Assembly (NCBI GenBank): GCA_036825195.1
Contig: DAISYQ010000001.1
Coordinates: 182,382 to 246,381 of the forward strand
From: UBA2210 sp036825195
GTDB taxonomy: Bacteria; Desulfobacterota; Syntrophia; Syntrophales; UBA2210
DNA length: 64,000 nucleotides
Direction: 5' to 3'
Within the stretch, counting starts at the first letter, position 1, and each line of letters begins with the position of its first letter. Below, piece by piece: positions 45,289-55,049 of the stretch. The notes below the pieces were generated by a model, which saw only the letters and a list, made by a program, of their open reading frames with translations, was not told where the DNA came from and ran no database searches. Position numbers and translations under genes: made by a program.

Positions 45289-47439
45289 TTATACCGCCTC
45301 TGCAGGGGCACCCTCTTCCGGGGTCATAGCCTCTTCGACGGGTTCACCGCTATCCATGGCTTGCCAGACTATTTCTGCGATATCAAGGGCCTTCATCTTT
45401 TCTTCCATCGCTCGGTCCTTGATGCCGTCCGACATCATTGTCAGACAGAAGGGACAGCCGACCGCTATGGTATCCGCCTTGATTTCAATGGCCTGATCCG
45501 CTCTCATATCGTTGATTCGATCTCCGATATCCTCTTCCATCCACATCCGTCCGCCGCCGGCTCCACAACAGAAGCTCTTGGCGTGATTCCTCTTCATCTC
45601 GGCCAGATTCATGCCGGGAACGGCTGCGAGTATATTCCGCGGCTGTTCGTAGATATCATTGTATCTACCGAGGAAACAGGAATCGTGGTAGGTAAAGAGA
45701 CCGCTGACCGATTTCTTCAACTTGATCTTACCTTTAGCTATCAGATCGGCGATAATCTCCGTGTGATGATAGACCTCAAAATTACCGCCGAAATGGGGAT
45801 AATCCTTCTTGAGGGTATTGTATCCATGGGGACAGGTACAGATAATCTTCTTTACGCCATATCCGTTCATCACGTCTATGTTCATCTGTGCCAAAGTCTG
45901 CGAGAGGTACTCATTACCACCCCTCATGGCGGAATCACCGCAGCATCCCTCTTCCTCACCCAGGATGCCGAAACTGACACCGGCCTCTTTCAGAATTTTT
46001 GCAAAGGCGACTGAAACTTTTTTACCCCGGTCATCAAATGACCCGGAACATCCCACATAAAAGAGGTACTCCACACTCGGATCTTCGGCAAGGGTCTTGA
46101 TGCCCAGCTCTTTGGCCCAATCGCCTCTCATGTGAGCCCCTATCCCCCAGGGATTGGAATTGTTCTCCATATTGCGGTAGGTCAACTGCAATTCGGGAGA
46201 AAAATCGGCCTCCATCAGTACCTTGTACTGTCTCATACCGGTAATCATCGGAACGTGTTCATTATATATCGGACATATCTCCATACAGTACATACAGTTT
46301 GTACATGCCCACAGTTCGTGAAGATCGATAACGTCGCCCACCATTATCTTCTCCGGCTCCGGTATAACCGGCTCTTCACCCTCCTGAGCAGCCTTTTTCG
46401 CCGCCATTACAACAGGCGCCCGCTCAAGCCAGTATTCCTTGATGTCCTGATGGAGTTTCTTCGGCGACAGGGGTTTGCCCGACAGGTATGCGGGGCAACC
46501 GTCCTGACATCGTCCGCATTTTAAACACGCATCGGAATTGAAGATCTGCTTCCAGGTGAAATCCTCAAGCTGCCCCACGCCGAAGGACTCGGCCGTCTCA
46601 AAATCCGCAATGGGTTCGAGATACCCCGCCGGTTTGAGTGATTTCATATATTGATTGGCAGGGGCGAGGACGATATGTATCAGTTTCGAGAAGGGCAGGT
46701 ATGCGATAAAACCAAAGGCGATAAAGGCGTGCAACCACCACGTCACTTTATGGAGGACCTTGACGGTGTCGTAACTGATGCCGGTCAGGGTCTTCGAAAA
46801 GGCGTATCCCACAAACGACCATCCACCCCAGGTGTACCCGTCCACATTGACATTCACATACAACCGGAACCCTTCGAGGAGAAATCCCGTTACGATAATC
46901 CCGCCTATGAGAAGGAGAATAATGGCATCGTCTGCAACCGCATCCGCCTTCCCTCGGTAGCCGAGTCGGTCAGGTTTCTGGATATATTTTCTCCAGACCG
47001 CCAGGACAATACCAACGAGGACGGCCAGACCGAACACCTCCATGATGAACGAAAACCACAGATAAAACGTACCATTAAAGAAGGGGACGAGGAAGGGAAG
47101 ATGGAAGTGGGTTGCGTCGAAAGCCGCACCGAATATCAGGACAAAGAATCCGAAAAATATGAGGGCATGCATAATGCCGGGGAATGTTTCTTTGAATGTC
47201 CTGATCTGTAACAAACCATTGAGAAGGAGAGACTTGATTCGTTCTCCCGGTTGATCGGTTCTCTTTTCCGGCCGTCCGATCGCCTTCCACATCTGCCAGC
47301 GCAGGTAAAAACCATAGACGCATATTGCTATGGCAATAGCAGCGAATAGGAATAGTATCAATTCGGATGGGAAAGGGGCATTCCAAAATACCTCTCTCCC
47401 CTCATTTCCAACAGAGTATACATCTCCACCGTGTGTCAT
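45289..47439 (-). CDS. Membrane-bound Fe-S oxidoreductase linked to ETF (EMO-type)
   Basis: A 716-residue fusion of an N-terminal membrane part and a C-terminal heterodisulfide-reductase-like part. About six hydrophobic helices fill residues 25-260, with histidines (HALIFF, WWLHAF) that could hold haem b as in NarI-like domains. Two 4Fe-4S motifs follow: CLKCGRCQDGC (305-315) and CTNCMYCMEIC (379-389). Two CCG domains follow, with GCCGD and FCCGAGGG. Such proteins beside etfBA pass electrons from ETF to membrane quinone. etfBA and acs lie directly upstream on the same strand, though a terminator intervenes at 47539. Confidence 0.88.
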   Translation of the reverse strand: MTHGGDVYSVGNEGREVFWNAPFPSELILFLFAAIAIAICVYGFYLRWQMWKAIGRPEKRTDQPGERIKSLLLNGLLQIRTFKETFPGIMHALIFFGFFVLIFGAAFDATHFHLPFLVPFFNGTFYLWFSFIMEVFGLAVLVGIVLAVWRKYIQKPDRLGYRGKADAVADDAIILLLIGGIIVTGFLLEGFRLYVNVNVDGYTWGGWSFVGYAFSKTLTGISYDTVKVLHKVTWWLHAFIAFGFIAYLPFSKLIHIVLAPANQYMKSLKPAGYLEPIADFETAESFGVGQLEDFTWKQIFNSDACLKCGRCQDGCPAYLSGKPLSPKKLHQDIKEYWLERAPVVMAAKKAAQEGEEPVIPEPEKIMVGDVIDLHELWACTNCMYCMEICPIYNEHVPMITGMRQYKVLMEADFSPELQLTYRNMENNSNPWGIGAHMRGDWAKELGIKTLAEDPSVEYLFYVGCSGSFDDRGKKVSVAFAKILKEAGVSFGILGEEEGCCGDSAMRGGNEYLSQTLAQMNIDVMNGYGVKKIICTCPHGYNTLKKDYPHFGGNFEVYHHTEIIADLIAKGKIKLKKSVSGLFTYHDSCFLGRYNDIYEQPRNILAAVPGMNLAEMKRNHAKSFCCGAGGGRMWMEEDIGDRINDMRADQAIEIKADTIAVGCPFCLTMMSDGIKDRAMEEKMKALDIAEIVWQAMDSGEPVEEAMTPEEGAPAEAV

Positions 47440-47538
47440 AATGCTTCAGCCTCCGTATAATTGTCCCTCTGGGGTAAGGAGTCTCAAGTTATGAATTTAT
47501 GATATAAAATCGAACCCTCCCCCGTGTATAGTGTTACT

Positions 47539-47572
47539 AAAAAAAAAGGAGGTGGATATGGTATCCACCTCC
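47539..47572 (-). terminator. Intrinsic terminator between etfA and the Fe-S oxidoreductase
   Basis: On the minus strand GGAGGTGGAT, loop ACCAT, ATCCACCTCC, then nine T: a perfect 10-base-pair stem. It begins 11 bases after the etfA stop. It should reduce read-through, so the oxidoreductase gene may be expressed less than etfBA or have its own promoter. Confidence 0.85.
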
Positions 47573-47582
47573 CGGTTGTGTC

Positions 47583-48557
47583 TTACAGTATCTTTTTCGC
47601 CTCAGCTGTTACTTCTGGAACCACCTTAAAGAGATCGTCTACTATGCCGTAATCGGCCTTGGCAAAAATCGGTGCCTCGGCATCTTTATTAATTGCAACG
47701 ATATATTTTGAAGAACTCATACCAGCGAGATGCTGAATGGCTCCGGAAATACCACATGCAACATACAGGTTCGGAGAGACAACCTTACCGGTCTGTCCAA
47801 CCTGATCGGACTGCGGTCTCCATCCTGCGTCAACAGCGGCCCTTGATGCGCCGACTGCCGCACCGAGAAGGTCTGCCAGTTCCTCTAGTATGCCGTACCC
47901 CTCCGGGCCCTTCATTCCGCGTCCTCCAGAAACGATAATGTCTGCCTCTGTAAGATCGACCTTGCCGCTCGTATCTTTCTGGGTTTCAAGTACCTTTGTC
48001 TTAAGATCACCCGCGGCGATCCCCGCGTCAAATTTCACCACTTCACCCGCTTTGGGATTTTCCACGGCGGCGAAGACATTCGGTCTCAGAGACGCCATTT
48101 GAGGATAACTTTCCACGGCGATTTCCCCAAAACACTTTCCTGCGTACATCGGCCTGATGGCGAGAAGTTTGCCATCGGCTATCTTAACATCCGTGCAGTC
48201 AGAAGCCATGCCCGTAGCGAGCTTTCCAACCAGTCTCGATGAAAGGTCCTTTCCCTGAACCGATGCCGCTAAGAGCAGGATGGATGCATCGTTCTCCTTT
48301 ACAACTTTGGCAACCGCCGCACTGTACGCATCCGTCGTATAATCCGCAAAAATAGCGTCATCCGCCACATATACCTTATCCACACCATATTTAGCCAGTT
48401 CCGGGGCCAGTCCTTCCACGCCGGACCCTACCAGAACCGCACTCACCTCTTCGCCCAATTCGTCCGCAAGTTTTCGTGCCGCACTGGCAATCTCGAATGA
48501 AACCTTGCGAAGGGCGCCGTCTCTCTGTTCAGCGACTATCCATACACCTTTTGCCAT
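47583..48557 (-). CDS. etfA: Electron transfer flavoprotein alpha subunit (main copy)
   Basis: Alpha subunit of ETF, 324 residues. FAD-binding segments GASRAAVDAGW, QVGQTGKVVSPNLYVACG and GISGAIQHLAGM are textbook. GGAGGAGGATAG precedes the ATG. It follows etfB by 24 bases. It is a typical beta-oxidation ETF and a better match to the standard family than the copy at 6855-7868. Electrons would pass to the membrane oxidoreductase downstream. Confidence 0.95.
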   Translation of the reverse strand: MAKGVWIVAEQRDGALRKVSFEIASAARKLADELGEEVSAVLVGSGVEGLAPELAKYGVDKVYVADDAIFADYTTDAYSAAVAKVVKENDASILLLAASVQGKDLSSRLVGKLATGMASDCTDVKIADGKLLAIRPMYAGKCFGEIAVESYPQMASLRPNVFAAVENPKAGEVVKFDAGIAAGDLKTKVLETQKDTSGKVDLTEADIIVSGGRGMKGPEGYGILEELADLLGAAVGASRAAVDAGWRPQSDQVGQTGKVVSPNLYVACGISGAIQHLAGMSSSKYIVAINKDAEAPIFAKADYGIVDDLFKVVPEVTAEAKKIL

Positions 48558-48581
48558 TTTTCTATCCTCCTCCCTTTCGCG

Positions 48582-49343
48582 TTAAATTACCTTGGCTTCT
48601 TCCCTCAGCAGCTTGACCAGCTCAGCGGCCTTCACAGCCGGATCATCACCTTCAATGATCTTTCCAGGAGCTCTTTCCGGAGGGGGAGTCATTTTGACAA
48701 TTTTTGCCTTCGGCTCAACGGATATACCGAGGGCCGCCGCATCCTTGACATCAACCGGTTTTTTCTTCGCCTTCATAATACCGGGGAGTGAAGCATACCG
48801 TGGCTCATTTAATCCCTTCTGCGCCGTAATAACACACGGCATCGCGCTCTCTATGACGAGCTGTGCACCCTCTATGGGTTTAACAGCCTTCACCTTGCCA
48901 TCCGCCACTTCAAGCCCCGTTACGATGGTGACCTGCGGCATATCGAGAAGTTCGGCAAGGGCGGAACCTACCTGACCGGAATCGTCATCAATCGCCCTCT
49001 GTCCGCAGAAAATAATATCCGGGGTAACATCCTTTATGACGGCTGCAAGAGCGGCGGCTGTATTATATGCATCCGCCCCGTCGATAGTAATATGGACACC
49101 CTTATCGGCACCCATAGCAAGGGCGGTCCTGATCGACTCCATCGTCCGTGCGGGACCAAGGGATACAATCGTTACTTCACCGCCGTTTGCTTCTTTCAGC
49201 TTCAGGGCCTCTTCCACGCCAAATTCATCGTAGGGATTCATTACCCACTTAATGCCGCCCTCATCAATACCGGAGCCATCGGGTTTTACCTTAATCAACG
49301 CCTCGGTATCAGGAACTTGTTTTACACATGCAACTATGTTCAC
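48582..49343 (-). CDS. etfB: Electron transfer flavoprotein beta subunit (main copy)
   Basis: Beta subunit of ETF, 253 residues: MNIVACVKQVPDTEALIKVK at the start, VMNPYDEFGVEEALKLKE and the AMP/FAD region GQRAIDDDSGQVGSALAELL. The start is GTG at 49343 with AAGGAGG six bases upstream. Located between acs and etfA on the minus strand, 112 bases from the acs stop; that gap has a weak GC-rich hairpin but no T-run. Confidence 0.95.
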   Translation of the reverse strand: MNIVACVKQVPDTEALIKVKPDGSGIDEGGIKWVMNPYDEFGVEEALKLKEANGGEVTIVSLGPARTMESIRTALAMGADKGVHITIDGADAYNTAAALAAVIKDVTPDIIFCGQRAIDDDSGQVGSALAELLDMPQVTIVTGLEVADGKVKAVKPIEGAQLVIESAMPCVITAQKGLNEPRYASLPGIMKAKKKPVDVKDAAALGISVEPKAKIVKMTPPPERAPGKIIEGDDPAVKAAELVKLLREEAKVI

Positions 49344-49455
49344 AATAACCTCCTTCCGCGGATGGATACGGGGCGTTTTACGCGCCCCCTTCCATCGCCT
49401 TTAAATTATTAAATTTCTAGGTCCAACATTGAACCACGTCTTCGTAATCTGTGAC

Positions 49456-51426
49456 CTACACTCTGTTCTTTACGATATCGTCCACGACAGAGGGATCGGC
49501 CAGTGTCGATGTATCTCCCAAATCGTCGATATCGTCGGCCGCAACCTTCTTCAAAATCCTGCGCATGATCTTTCCGCTTCTCGTCTTGGGAAGACCGTCG
49601 GCCCACTGTATCTTCTCGGGAGTCGCAATCGGGCCGATCTCCTTACGAACATGGGCGACCAGTTCCTTCATCAGTTCAGGGGTTTTCTCCACGCCGGTAT
49701 TCAGAGTGACATAGGCGTAGATCGACTGTCCCTTCAACTCATGGGGATACCCGACGACGGCAGCCTCGGCAACCGACGGATGTTTGACGAGGGCGGACTC
49801 TACTTCCGCCGTTCCCATCCTGTGCCCGGAGACGTTGATAACGTCATCGATACGGCCGGTAATCTGATAATACCCATCCTCATCTCTTCTCGCACCGTCA
49901 CCGGCCACATAGTACCCGGGGAACTGCTCGAAGTAGGTCTCTTTGAATCTATTGGGATCACCATAGACTCCTCTCGTGATCCCCGGCCAGGGTTTCTTCA
50001 TGCAGAGGGCGCCAGATGCAACCGTCGCCGTGAGTTCCTTGCCCTCATCGTCCAGGAGGACAGGCCATACACCCATGAAGGGAACGGTCGCCATACCCGG
50101 TTTGATGTCGATGGCTCCGGGGAGCGGAGTGATCAGAATACCACCCGTTTCTGACTGCCACCAGGTATCAACGATCGGGCACTCGCCACGTCCAATGAGA
50201 TTGTAGTACCAGTTCCACGCCTCGGGGTTAATCGGTTCACCTACCGTTCCGAGGATTCTCAGCGAGGAAATGTCCACTCCCTTCAACCATTCGTTTCCTT
50301 CTTTGGCGATGGCGCGGATGGCGGTCGGTGCCGTATAGAAGATATTAACCTTGTATTTTTCAATGATCTGCCAAAAGCGACTGTTATTCGGGTAACTAGG
50401 AACCCCTTCAAATTGGATCGATGTGGCGCCGTTGCACAACGGGCCGTAGACGATATAGCTGTGTCCCGTGACCCATCCGATATCGGCGCTACTCCAGTAG
50501 ACATCACCCTCATGGTAATCGAAGACCATCTTGTGTGTATATGCTACAAAAACAAGATATCCCGCTGTTGTGTGCACCACACCCTTCGGGGTCCCGGTGG
50601 AACCCGATGTATAGAGGATAAAGAGCGGATCTTCCGCGTCCATCCACTCTGGCTCGCAATTGGCATCTACCTTAGCCATCTCGTCATGCCACCAGAGATC
50701 TTTTCCTTCCGACCAGTCACACTTAATCTTGTCACCGACACGCGCCACAACGATAGACTTCTCGATGGAAGGACACTTCTCCACCGCGGCGTCAGCATTG
50801 ACTTTTTGAGGAACCGCCTTAGCGCCGCGGAATGTTCCGTCACAGGTCACGAGAAGTTTAGCCTGACTGTCCTGTATCCTGTCCTTCAGGGCGTCAGAGG
50901 AAAATCCGCCGAAGACGATGCTGTGGACTGCACCGATACGCGTGCACGCCAACATGGAGATGACCAGTTCGGGGATCATGGGCAGATAGATAACGACCCT
51001 GTCGCCCTTCTTGATACCGTGGGCCTTGAGCACATTGGCGAACTTACAGACTTCTTCATGCAACATCTTGTAGGTGTAGCCCTTCTCTTCCCCCGGTTCG
51101 TTTCCCTCCCACTGAATGGCGACTTGATCACCCCGTTTTTCAAGATGACGGTCGAGGCAGTTATAGGAAACATTGAGTTTGGCACCCTCAAAGTACTTGA
51201 TAAAGATGGGGCCCTTGCGGATATCGAAATTGTACTCCTCAACCTTGTCCCACTTTTTGAACCAGGTCACGTATTCATCCGCTATCTCGCTCCAGAAACC
51301 GGCCGGATCCTCAATGGACTGCTTATAGAGTTTCTCATACCCTTCTTTGCCCTTGATATGGGCCTTCTCTTTTATCCACTCTGGGACAGGATATACCGCC
51401 TTCAATTCTACCTTTTCTTCCGCCAT
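49456..51426 (-). CDS. acs: Acetyl-CoA synthetase (AMP-forming)
   Basis: Full-length Acs, 656 residues. YTSGSTGTPKGVVHTT is the ATP loop, WWQSETGG the acetyl-pocket region, GDGARRDEDGYYQITGRIDDVI the hinge, and LPKTRSGKIMRRILKK holds the catalytic and acetylation-controlled lysine. In acetate-forming syntrophs AMP-forming Acs has been shown to run backward to make ATP from acetyl-CoA, AMP and pyrophosphate; its place next to etfBA and the ETF-linked oxidoreductase would fit this, but direction cannot be read from sequence. GGAGG lies ten bases before the ATG. Confidence 0.96.
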   Translation of the reverse strand: MAEEKVELKAVYPVPEWIKEKAHIKGKEGYEKLYKQSIEDPAGFWSEIADEYVTWFKKWDKVEEYNFDIRKGPIFIKYFEGAKLNVSYNCLDRHLEKRGDQVAIQWEGNEPGEEKGYTYKMLHEEVCKFANVLKAHGIKKGDRVVIYLPMIPELVISMLACTRIGAVHSIVFGGFSSDALKDRIQDSQAKLLVTCDGTFRGAKAVPQKVNADAAVEKCPSIEKSIVVARVGDKIKCDWSEGKDLWWHDEMAKVDANCEPEWMDAEDPLFILYTSGSTGTPKGVVHTTAGYLVFVAYTHKMVFDYHEGDVYWSSADIGWVTGHSYIVYGPLCNGATSIQFEGVPSYPNNSRFWQIIEKYKVNIFYTAPTAIRAIAKEGNEWLKGVDISSLRILGTVGEPINPEAWNWYYNLIGRGECPIVDTWWQSETGGILITPLPGAIDIKPGMATVPFMGVWPVLLDDEGKELTATVASGALCMKKPWPGITRGVYGDPNRFKETYFEQFPGYYVAGDGARRDEDGYYQITGRIDDVINVSGHRMGTAEVESALVKHPSVAEAAVVGYPHELKGQSIYAYVTLNTGVEKTPELMKELVAHVRKEIGPIATPEKIQWADGLPKTRSGKIMRRILKKVAADDIDDLGDTSTLADPSVVDDIVKNRV

Positions 51427-52001
51427 CTTTTCACTACCTCCATTCTGTGTTTTTCTATAAAAAACGCGTGGTTAAGGATTTCCTCCCACTGTTTTATCCG
51501 TAGGAACACTACGACCCCCCTCAGAGAGCAAACCAAGGTCAGAATATGACTAAAGGTCATAATTAACTGAGTGAGGTAATCAAAAAACAGAATATATGTC
51601 AAGGAAAAAAACATCCAAAAGTCCAATAGAGTCGAAACATAAGTCACAGTGAATTGCTACTGTGTATAGGGCCCTGTGCTCGACATCCATCGCATTCACA
51701 TTGCAAGGATATACACCTATTCCGTCATCCAAGCAATAATCCTGAAAGACAAAACAGTCACCACCGTGAAAAGTGGCAGAAATATTAAAAAATATCTTGA
51801 CATTAAAACTCTTGCGGTGTTACAGGTTCAATTATAATATGTTATTGTTCGCTCCGCGGGGGGAGAGGGGTATGCATGGTGTACACCTCGAATATGGAGC
51901 AAAAGGAGGTGATAAAGGGGGAAAACAATCAGCGATATTTGAGTCTGATGATTCTAAGTCAACAAACTCAGGGTTTAAGAAAAAAACATTCAGGAGGAAG
52001 A
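51427..52001. promoter_or_regulatory. Divergent regulatory region between acs and the porin gene
   Basis: About 575 bases. On the minus strand, TATGAC-TAAAG-GTCATA (51545-51561) is a perfect 6-5-6 inverted repeat covering a possible acs -10 element (TATGAC with TTGATT 16 bases upstream). On the plus strand, TATAAT at 51833-51838 with TTGCGG 15 bases upstream is a candidate porin promoter, leaving a leader of about 160 bases. TTGACA at 51797 is too far away to pair with that -10. No gene was recognised. Confidence 0.4.
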
Positions 52002-53264
52002 ATGATGAAGAAGCTATTGATTATACTCTTCACACTGGGCATAGTATTTTCATTTTCAATACCCGCGATGGCTACAGATGTATCGGTGGAAGGTTCCTAT
52101 CGCATAAGAGGGTGGTCGGATACCAACTCTCCCTTAGTTGAAGAATCCACATCGAGCTCATATTATGATCAGAGACTTCGAGTCAACGTTACCTTCCAGG
52201 TTTTGGAAGGACTGAAAGTTATTACCAGATGCGACATCATGGACGGTGTTATGGGTGAGCCCGCCATGACGGATCCCTCAGAAGACGATAATATTGAATT
52301 CGACAAGGCCTATGTCGAGTTCATGACCGGTGTCGGCAGAGTGAGAGCGGGTATCTTCTCCGACAATGTCTGGGGTACCGGTTTTGGCGACTATGAGATA
52401 TTCGTGGCGAAGATTGATTTTCTGACTAAGTTGGGTGATTTGTACATATATTTCAACACATTAAAATCGTACGAGGGCGACCAAGGACATGCCCTTGCCG
52501 ATCGTGACGATGACGCATATACAGCCGCTCTCATATATAAGAGCGAGGGAATAGACACCGGTTTTCTCTACAAATACCTCAGATATGCCCATGACCCGGT
52601 GGGATATGGGTCCTCTTTGGGATTGAAAGCTGACGTACATGTTCTCACACCCTATGTAAAGCTGACCAGGGGCGACCTTTATGTGGAAGGAGAGATCGGC
52701 TGGGTGGCTGATGGTGAATTAGACATGAGCCCTCTCGGGATGCGCAATATGGACTTAGAGGGCTTCAGGGCATATCTGATGGCAAAGTACACCATCGGTC
52801 CCACATATGTTGGCGCTTTTGCCTCCTGGGTCCAGGGTGATGACCCCGAAACCAACGACAAGGTAGAAAATATGTTGGATTCAGGCGTTGACTGGGATCC
52901 CTGTTTGATCCTCTTCAACGACACGTGTCCGACCTCACTGGGTCACGTTGCCGGTGCCACTACGGGAACCTTTATGGATAATGGATGGCTCTATCAGTTC
53001 TTCGTGGGCGCGAGCCCCGTGGACAAACTCTCCGTAAAGGGTTCTGTATCCCATGCCTTTGCGGATGAGAAACCGAGAAATTTTGTAGACGATGTATACG
53101 GCACAGAATTCGACGTGGAGGCCGCATACAAAATCTTTGATAATCTCACCTATTCAGCGGGCTTCGGTTATCTCGCCGCAGGCGACTTCTACAAGGGAAC
53201 AGATAAAAACAACAAGATCGACGATACCTACCTCTTCATGAACAAACTGGAAGTGAGCTTCTAA
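52002..53264 (+). CDS. Outer-membrane beta-barrel (porin-like) protein
   Basis: Exported protein of 420 residues. Signal peptide MMKKLLIILFTLGIVFSFS ending at AMA, then alternating beta strands with many aromatic and acidic residues and few hydrophobic runs, and a C-terminal phenylalanine (NKLEVSF) as used by the outer-membrane assembly machinery. Two cysteines in DPCLILFNDTCP may close an external loop. The ATG at 52002 has AGGAGGA upstream; the open frame before it is not coding. A strong terminator follows. Substrate unknown; it may admit organic acids, given the neighbouring acs. Confidence 0.75.
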   Translation: MMKKLLIILFTLGIVFSFSIPAMATDVSVEGSYRIRGWSDTNSPLVEESTSSSYYDQRLRVNVTFQVLEGLKVITRCDIMDGVMGEPAMTDPSEDDNIEFDKAYVEFMTGVGRVRAGIFSDNVWGTGFGDYEIFVAKIDFLTKLGDLYIYFNTLKSYEGDQGHALADRDDDAYTAALIYKSEGIDTGFLYKYLRYAHDPVGYGSSLGLKADVHVLTPYVKLTRGDLYVEGEIGWVADGELDMSPLGMRNMDLEGFRAYLMAKYTIGPTYVGAFASWVQGDDPETNDKVENMLDSGVDWDPCLILFNDTCPTSLGHVAGATTGTFMDNGWLYQFFVGASPVDKLSVKGSVSHAFADEKPRNFVDDVYGTEFDVEAAYKIFDNLTYSAGFGYLAAGDFYKGTDKNNKIDDTYLFMNKLEVSF

Positions 53265-53292
53265 AGCCCTTGTGTAAAAACCGTTCTGCAAA

Positions 53293-53328
53293 GGTCCCGG
53301 GAAAGCTGGTTTTCCCGGGACCTTTTTT
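53293..53328 (+). terminator. Intrinsic terminator after the porin gene
   Basis: GGTCCCGGGAAA, loop GCTGGT, TTTCCCGGGACC, then six T. A perfect 12-base-pair stem 28 bases after the porin stop. Confidence 0.92.
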
Positions 53329-53414
53329 CATGGACAGAGCAGGCATGTATCGAGATCGCCCCTATCTTCTATTCTCGCTTTGTGATAGAATCCTCTTAAA
53401 AAAGGAGACGAACC

Positions 53415-55049
53415 ATACACAAGATTCATGGTAATATCGTAGGTCTGAAGGCAAGTGATATACGGGACATCGAGCGATTTTATAAAAGGAAAATCCCTCC
53501 GAGACAAATAATAACCCCCGAACTGGCACGAATCCTTGCCGGTCTGTCTCGCCGTATTAATCGACAGATAGGGATTCTCGTCAACCGCCGGGGGGAAATC
53601 CTGTTCGTAATCGTCGGCGATCACCGGCAGATCTTTATCCCAAGCCTTGAGGGTTTAAGGTCGTCTGCTACTCGTCTGGCGGGTCTGCGCCTTATCCACA
53701 CCCATCTCGGTGGTGAGACACTAACGGAGGATGACCTGACCGACCTCGCCCTTCTGCGATTTGACCTGATTTCAGCCATCGATGTCGAAGAAAACGGCCT
53801 GCCGGGCAAAATGCACGCGGCGCACCTGATCCCCGAAAATCCCGGGGGTACATTCTGGCTCCTGATGGATCCTGCCTATGCCTTCGAAACGAATCTGAAT
53901 TTTCTTGATTTTATACAGGCCCTGGATGAACAGTTCGCACGAAGGCAGCGGGTCAGAAAAGTGGACTCCACGGAGCGGGCCATCCTGGTTCGCGTCGAGA
54001 CGGATCCTCTGTTCGACAGCGAGGCATCCATGGAAGAATTGAAGGAGCTGGCACGATCCGCCGGCGTTGAGGTCTTTGACACCATCATACAGCACCGGCA
54101 CACCTATGATCCAAAGTATCTCATGGGCAAGGGAAAGCTCTCGGATATAGTTATAAAAGCGCTCCAGATCGGTTCCAATCTCCTGATCTTTGACCATGAA
54201 CTCTCCCCTGCCCAAGTGCGCTCCATTACCGATTTCACCGAACTGAAGGTGATTGATCGGGCTCAGTTGATCCTCGACATTTTTGCCCATCGTGCCCACA
54301 GCCGTGAGGGGAAAGTCCAAGTCGAACTCGCCCAGATGCAGTACCTTCTTCCTCGGCTTGCGACAAAGAACACCGCCATGTCCCGTCTCACCGGAGGCAT
54401 TGGAGGTACCGGCCCGGGAGAGACAAAACTCGAAATCAACCGGCGCAGGGCAAGGGATAGAATCGGTCGTCTGAAAAAGGAATTAAAGGAGATACAGAAA
54501 GGAAGATTCCAACGGCGAAGGCTCAGACAGAAGAGAACCCTTCCCATTATCTCGATCATCGGCTATACCAACACGGGGAAATCGACACTCCTCAACGCGC
54601 TTACACAGAGCAGCGTCCTGACCGAGAATCTTCTCTTCGCTACACTGGATCCGAAGAGCTCTCGACTCCGGTTTCCCCGCGACAGGGAGGCCATTATCAC
54701 TGACACGGTGGGATTTATACGAAATCTTCCGAAAGAGCTTGCTTCCGCCTTCCGTGCATCGCTGGAAGAACTGGATGAAGCAGATCTGCTGCTCCACGTC
54801 ATAGATGTGAGCAATCCGGACTTTGAGGAGCAGATACTCGCGGTGGAAAACATTCTGGAAGAACTCGACCTGCAAACAAAAAAGAGCATACGGGTATTCA
54901 ACAAAGTGGATATCTTCCCCGACAGGGATATGCTGGATAACCTGTGTCGCAGATTTGACGCTCTGCCCATCTCTGCCCTGAACCCCGATACCTTCCCTCC
55001 GCTGCTCGCGAAGATGGAGAAGGAGCTGTCATCCCTCATGGTCGATTAA
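53415..55049 (+). CDS. hflX: GTPase HflX, long form, apparent AUA start
   Basis: Ribosome-associated GTPase that splits stalled or stressed ribosomes; 544 residues. An ATG-started frame would begin only at 53811, but the same frame upstream encodes a further 132 residues that match the N-terminal extension of deltaproteobacterial HflX (IHGNIVGLK, TPELARILAGLSRRINRQIG, THLGGETLTEDDLTDLALLR). The frame is closed by TAA at 53397-53399, and between there and 53811 no ATG, GTG or TTG is in frame. ATA at 53415 has GGAG seven bases upstream, so AUA is the best start. The GTPase domain has GYTNTGKST (383-391), DTVGFI and NKVD. Confidence 0.85.
   Translation: MHKIHGNIVGLKASDIRDIERFYKRKIPPRQIITPELARILAGLSRRINRQIGILVNRRGEILFVIVGDHRQIFIPSLEGLRSSATRLAGLRLIHTHLGGETLTEDDLTDLALLRFDLISAIDVEENGLPGKMHAAHLIPENPGGTFWLLMDPAYAFETNLNFLDFIQALDEQFARRQRVRKVDSTERAILVRVETDPLFDSEASMEELKELARSAGVEVFDTIIQHRHTYDPKYLMGKGKLSDIVIKALQIGSNLLIFDHELSPAQVRSITDFTELKVIDRAQLILDIFAHRAHSREGKVQVELAQMQYLLPRLATKNTAMSRLTGGIGGTGPGETKLEINRRRARDRIGRLKKELKEIQKGRFQRRRLRQKRTLPIISIIGYTNTGKSTLLNALTQSSVLTENLLFATLDPKSSRLRFPRDREAIITDTVGFIRNLPKELASAFRASLEELDEADLLLHVIDVSNPDFEEQILAVENILEELDLQTKKSIRVFNKVDIFPDRDMLDNLCRRFDALPISALNPDTFPPLLAKMEKELSSLMVD

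Noticed and set aside
50413..51549. 378-codon plus-strand frame opposite acs
   Set aside because: Entirely antisense to full-length acs, without motif or ribosome site.
53811..55049. hflX starting at the first ATG
   Set aside because: It would discard 132 codons whose translation matches the conserved N-terminal extension of the long HflX type, and the ATG has no ribosome site in front of it.
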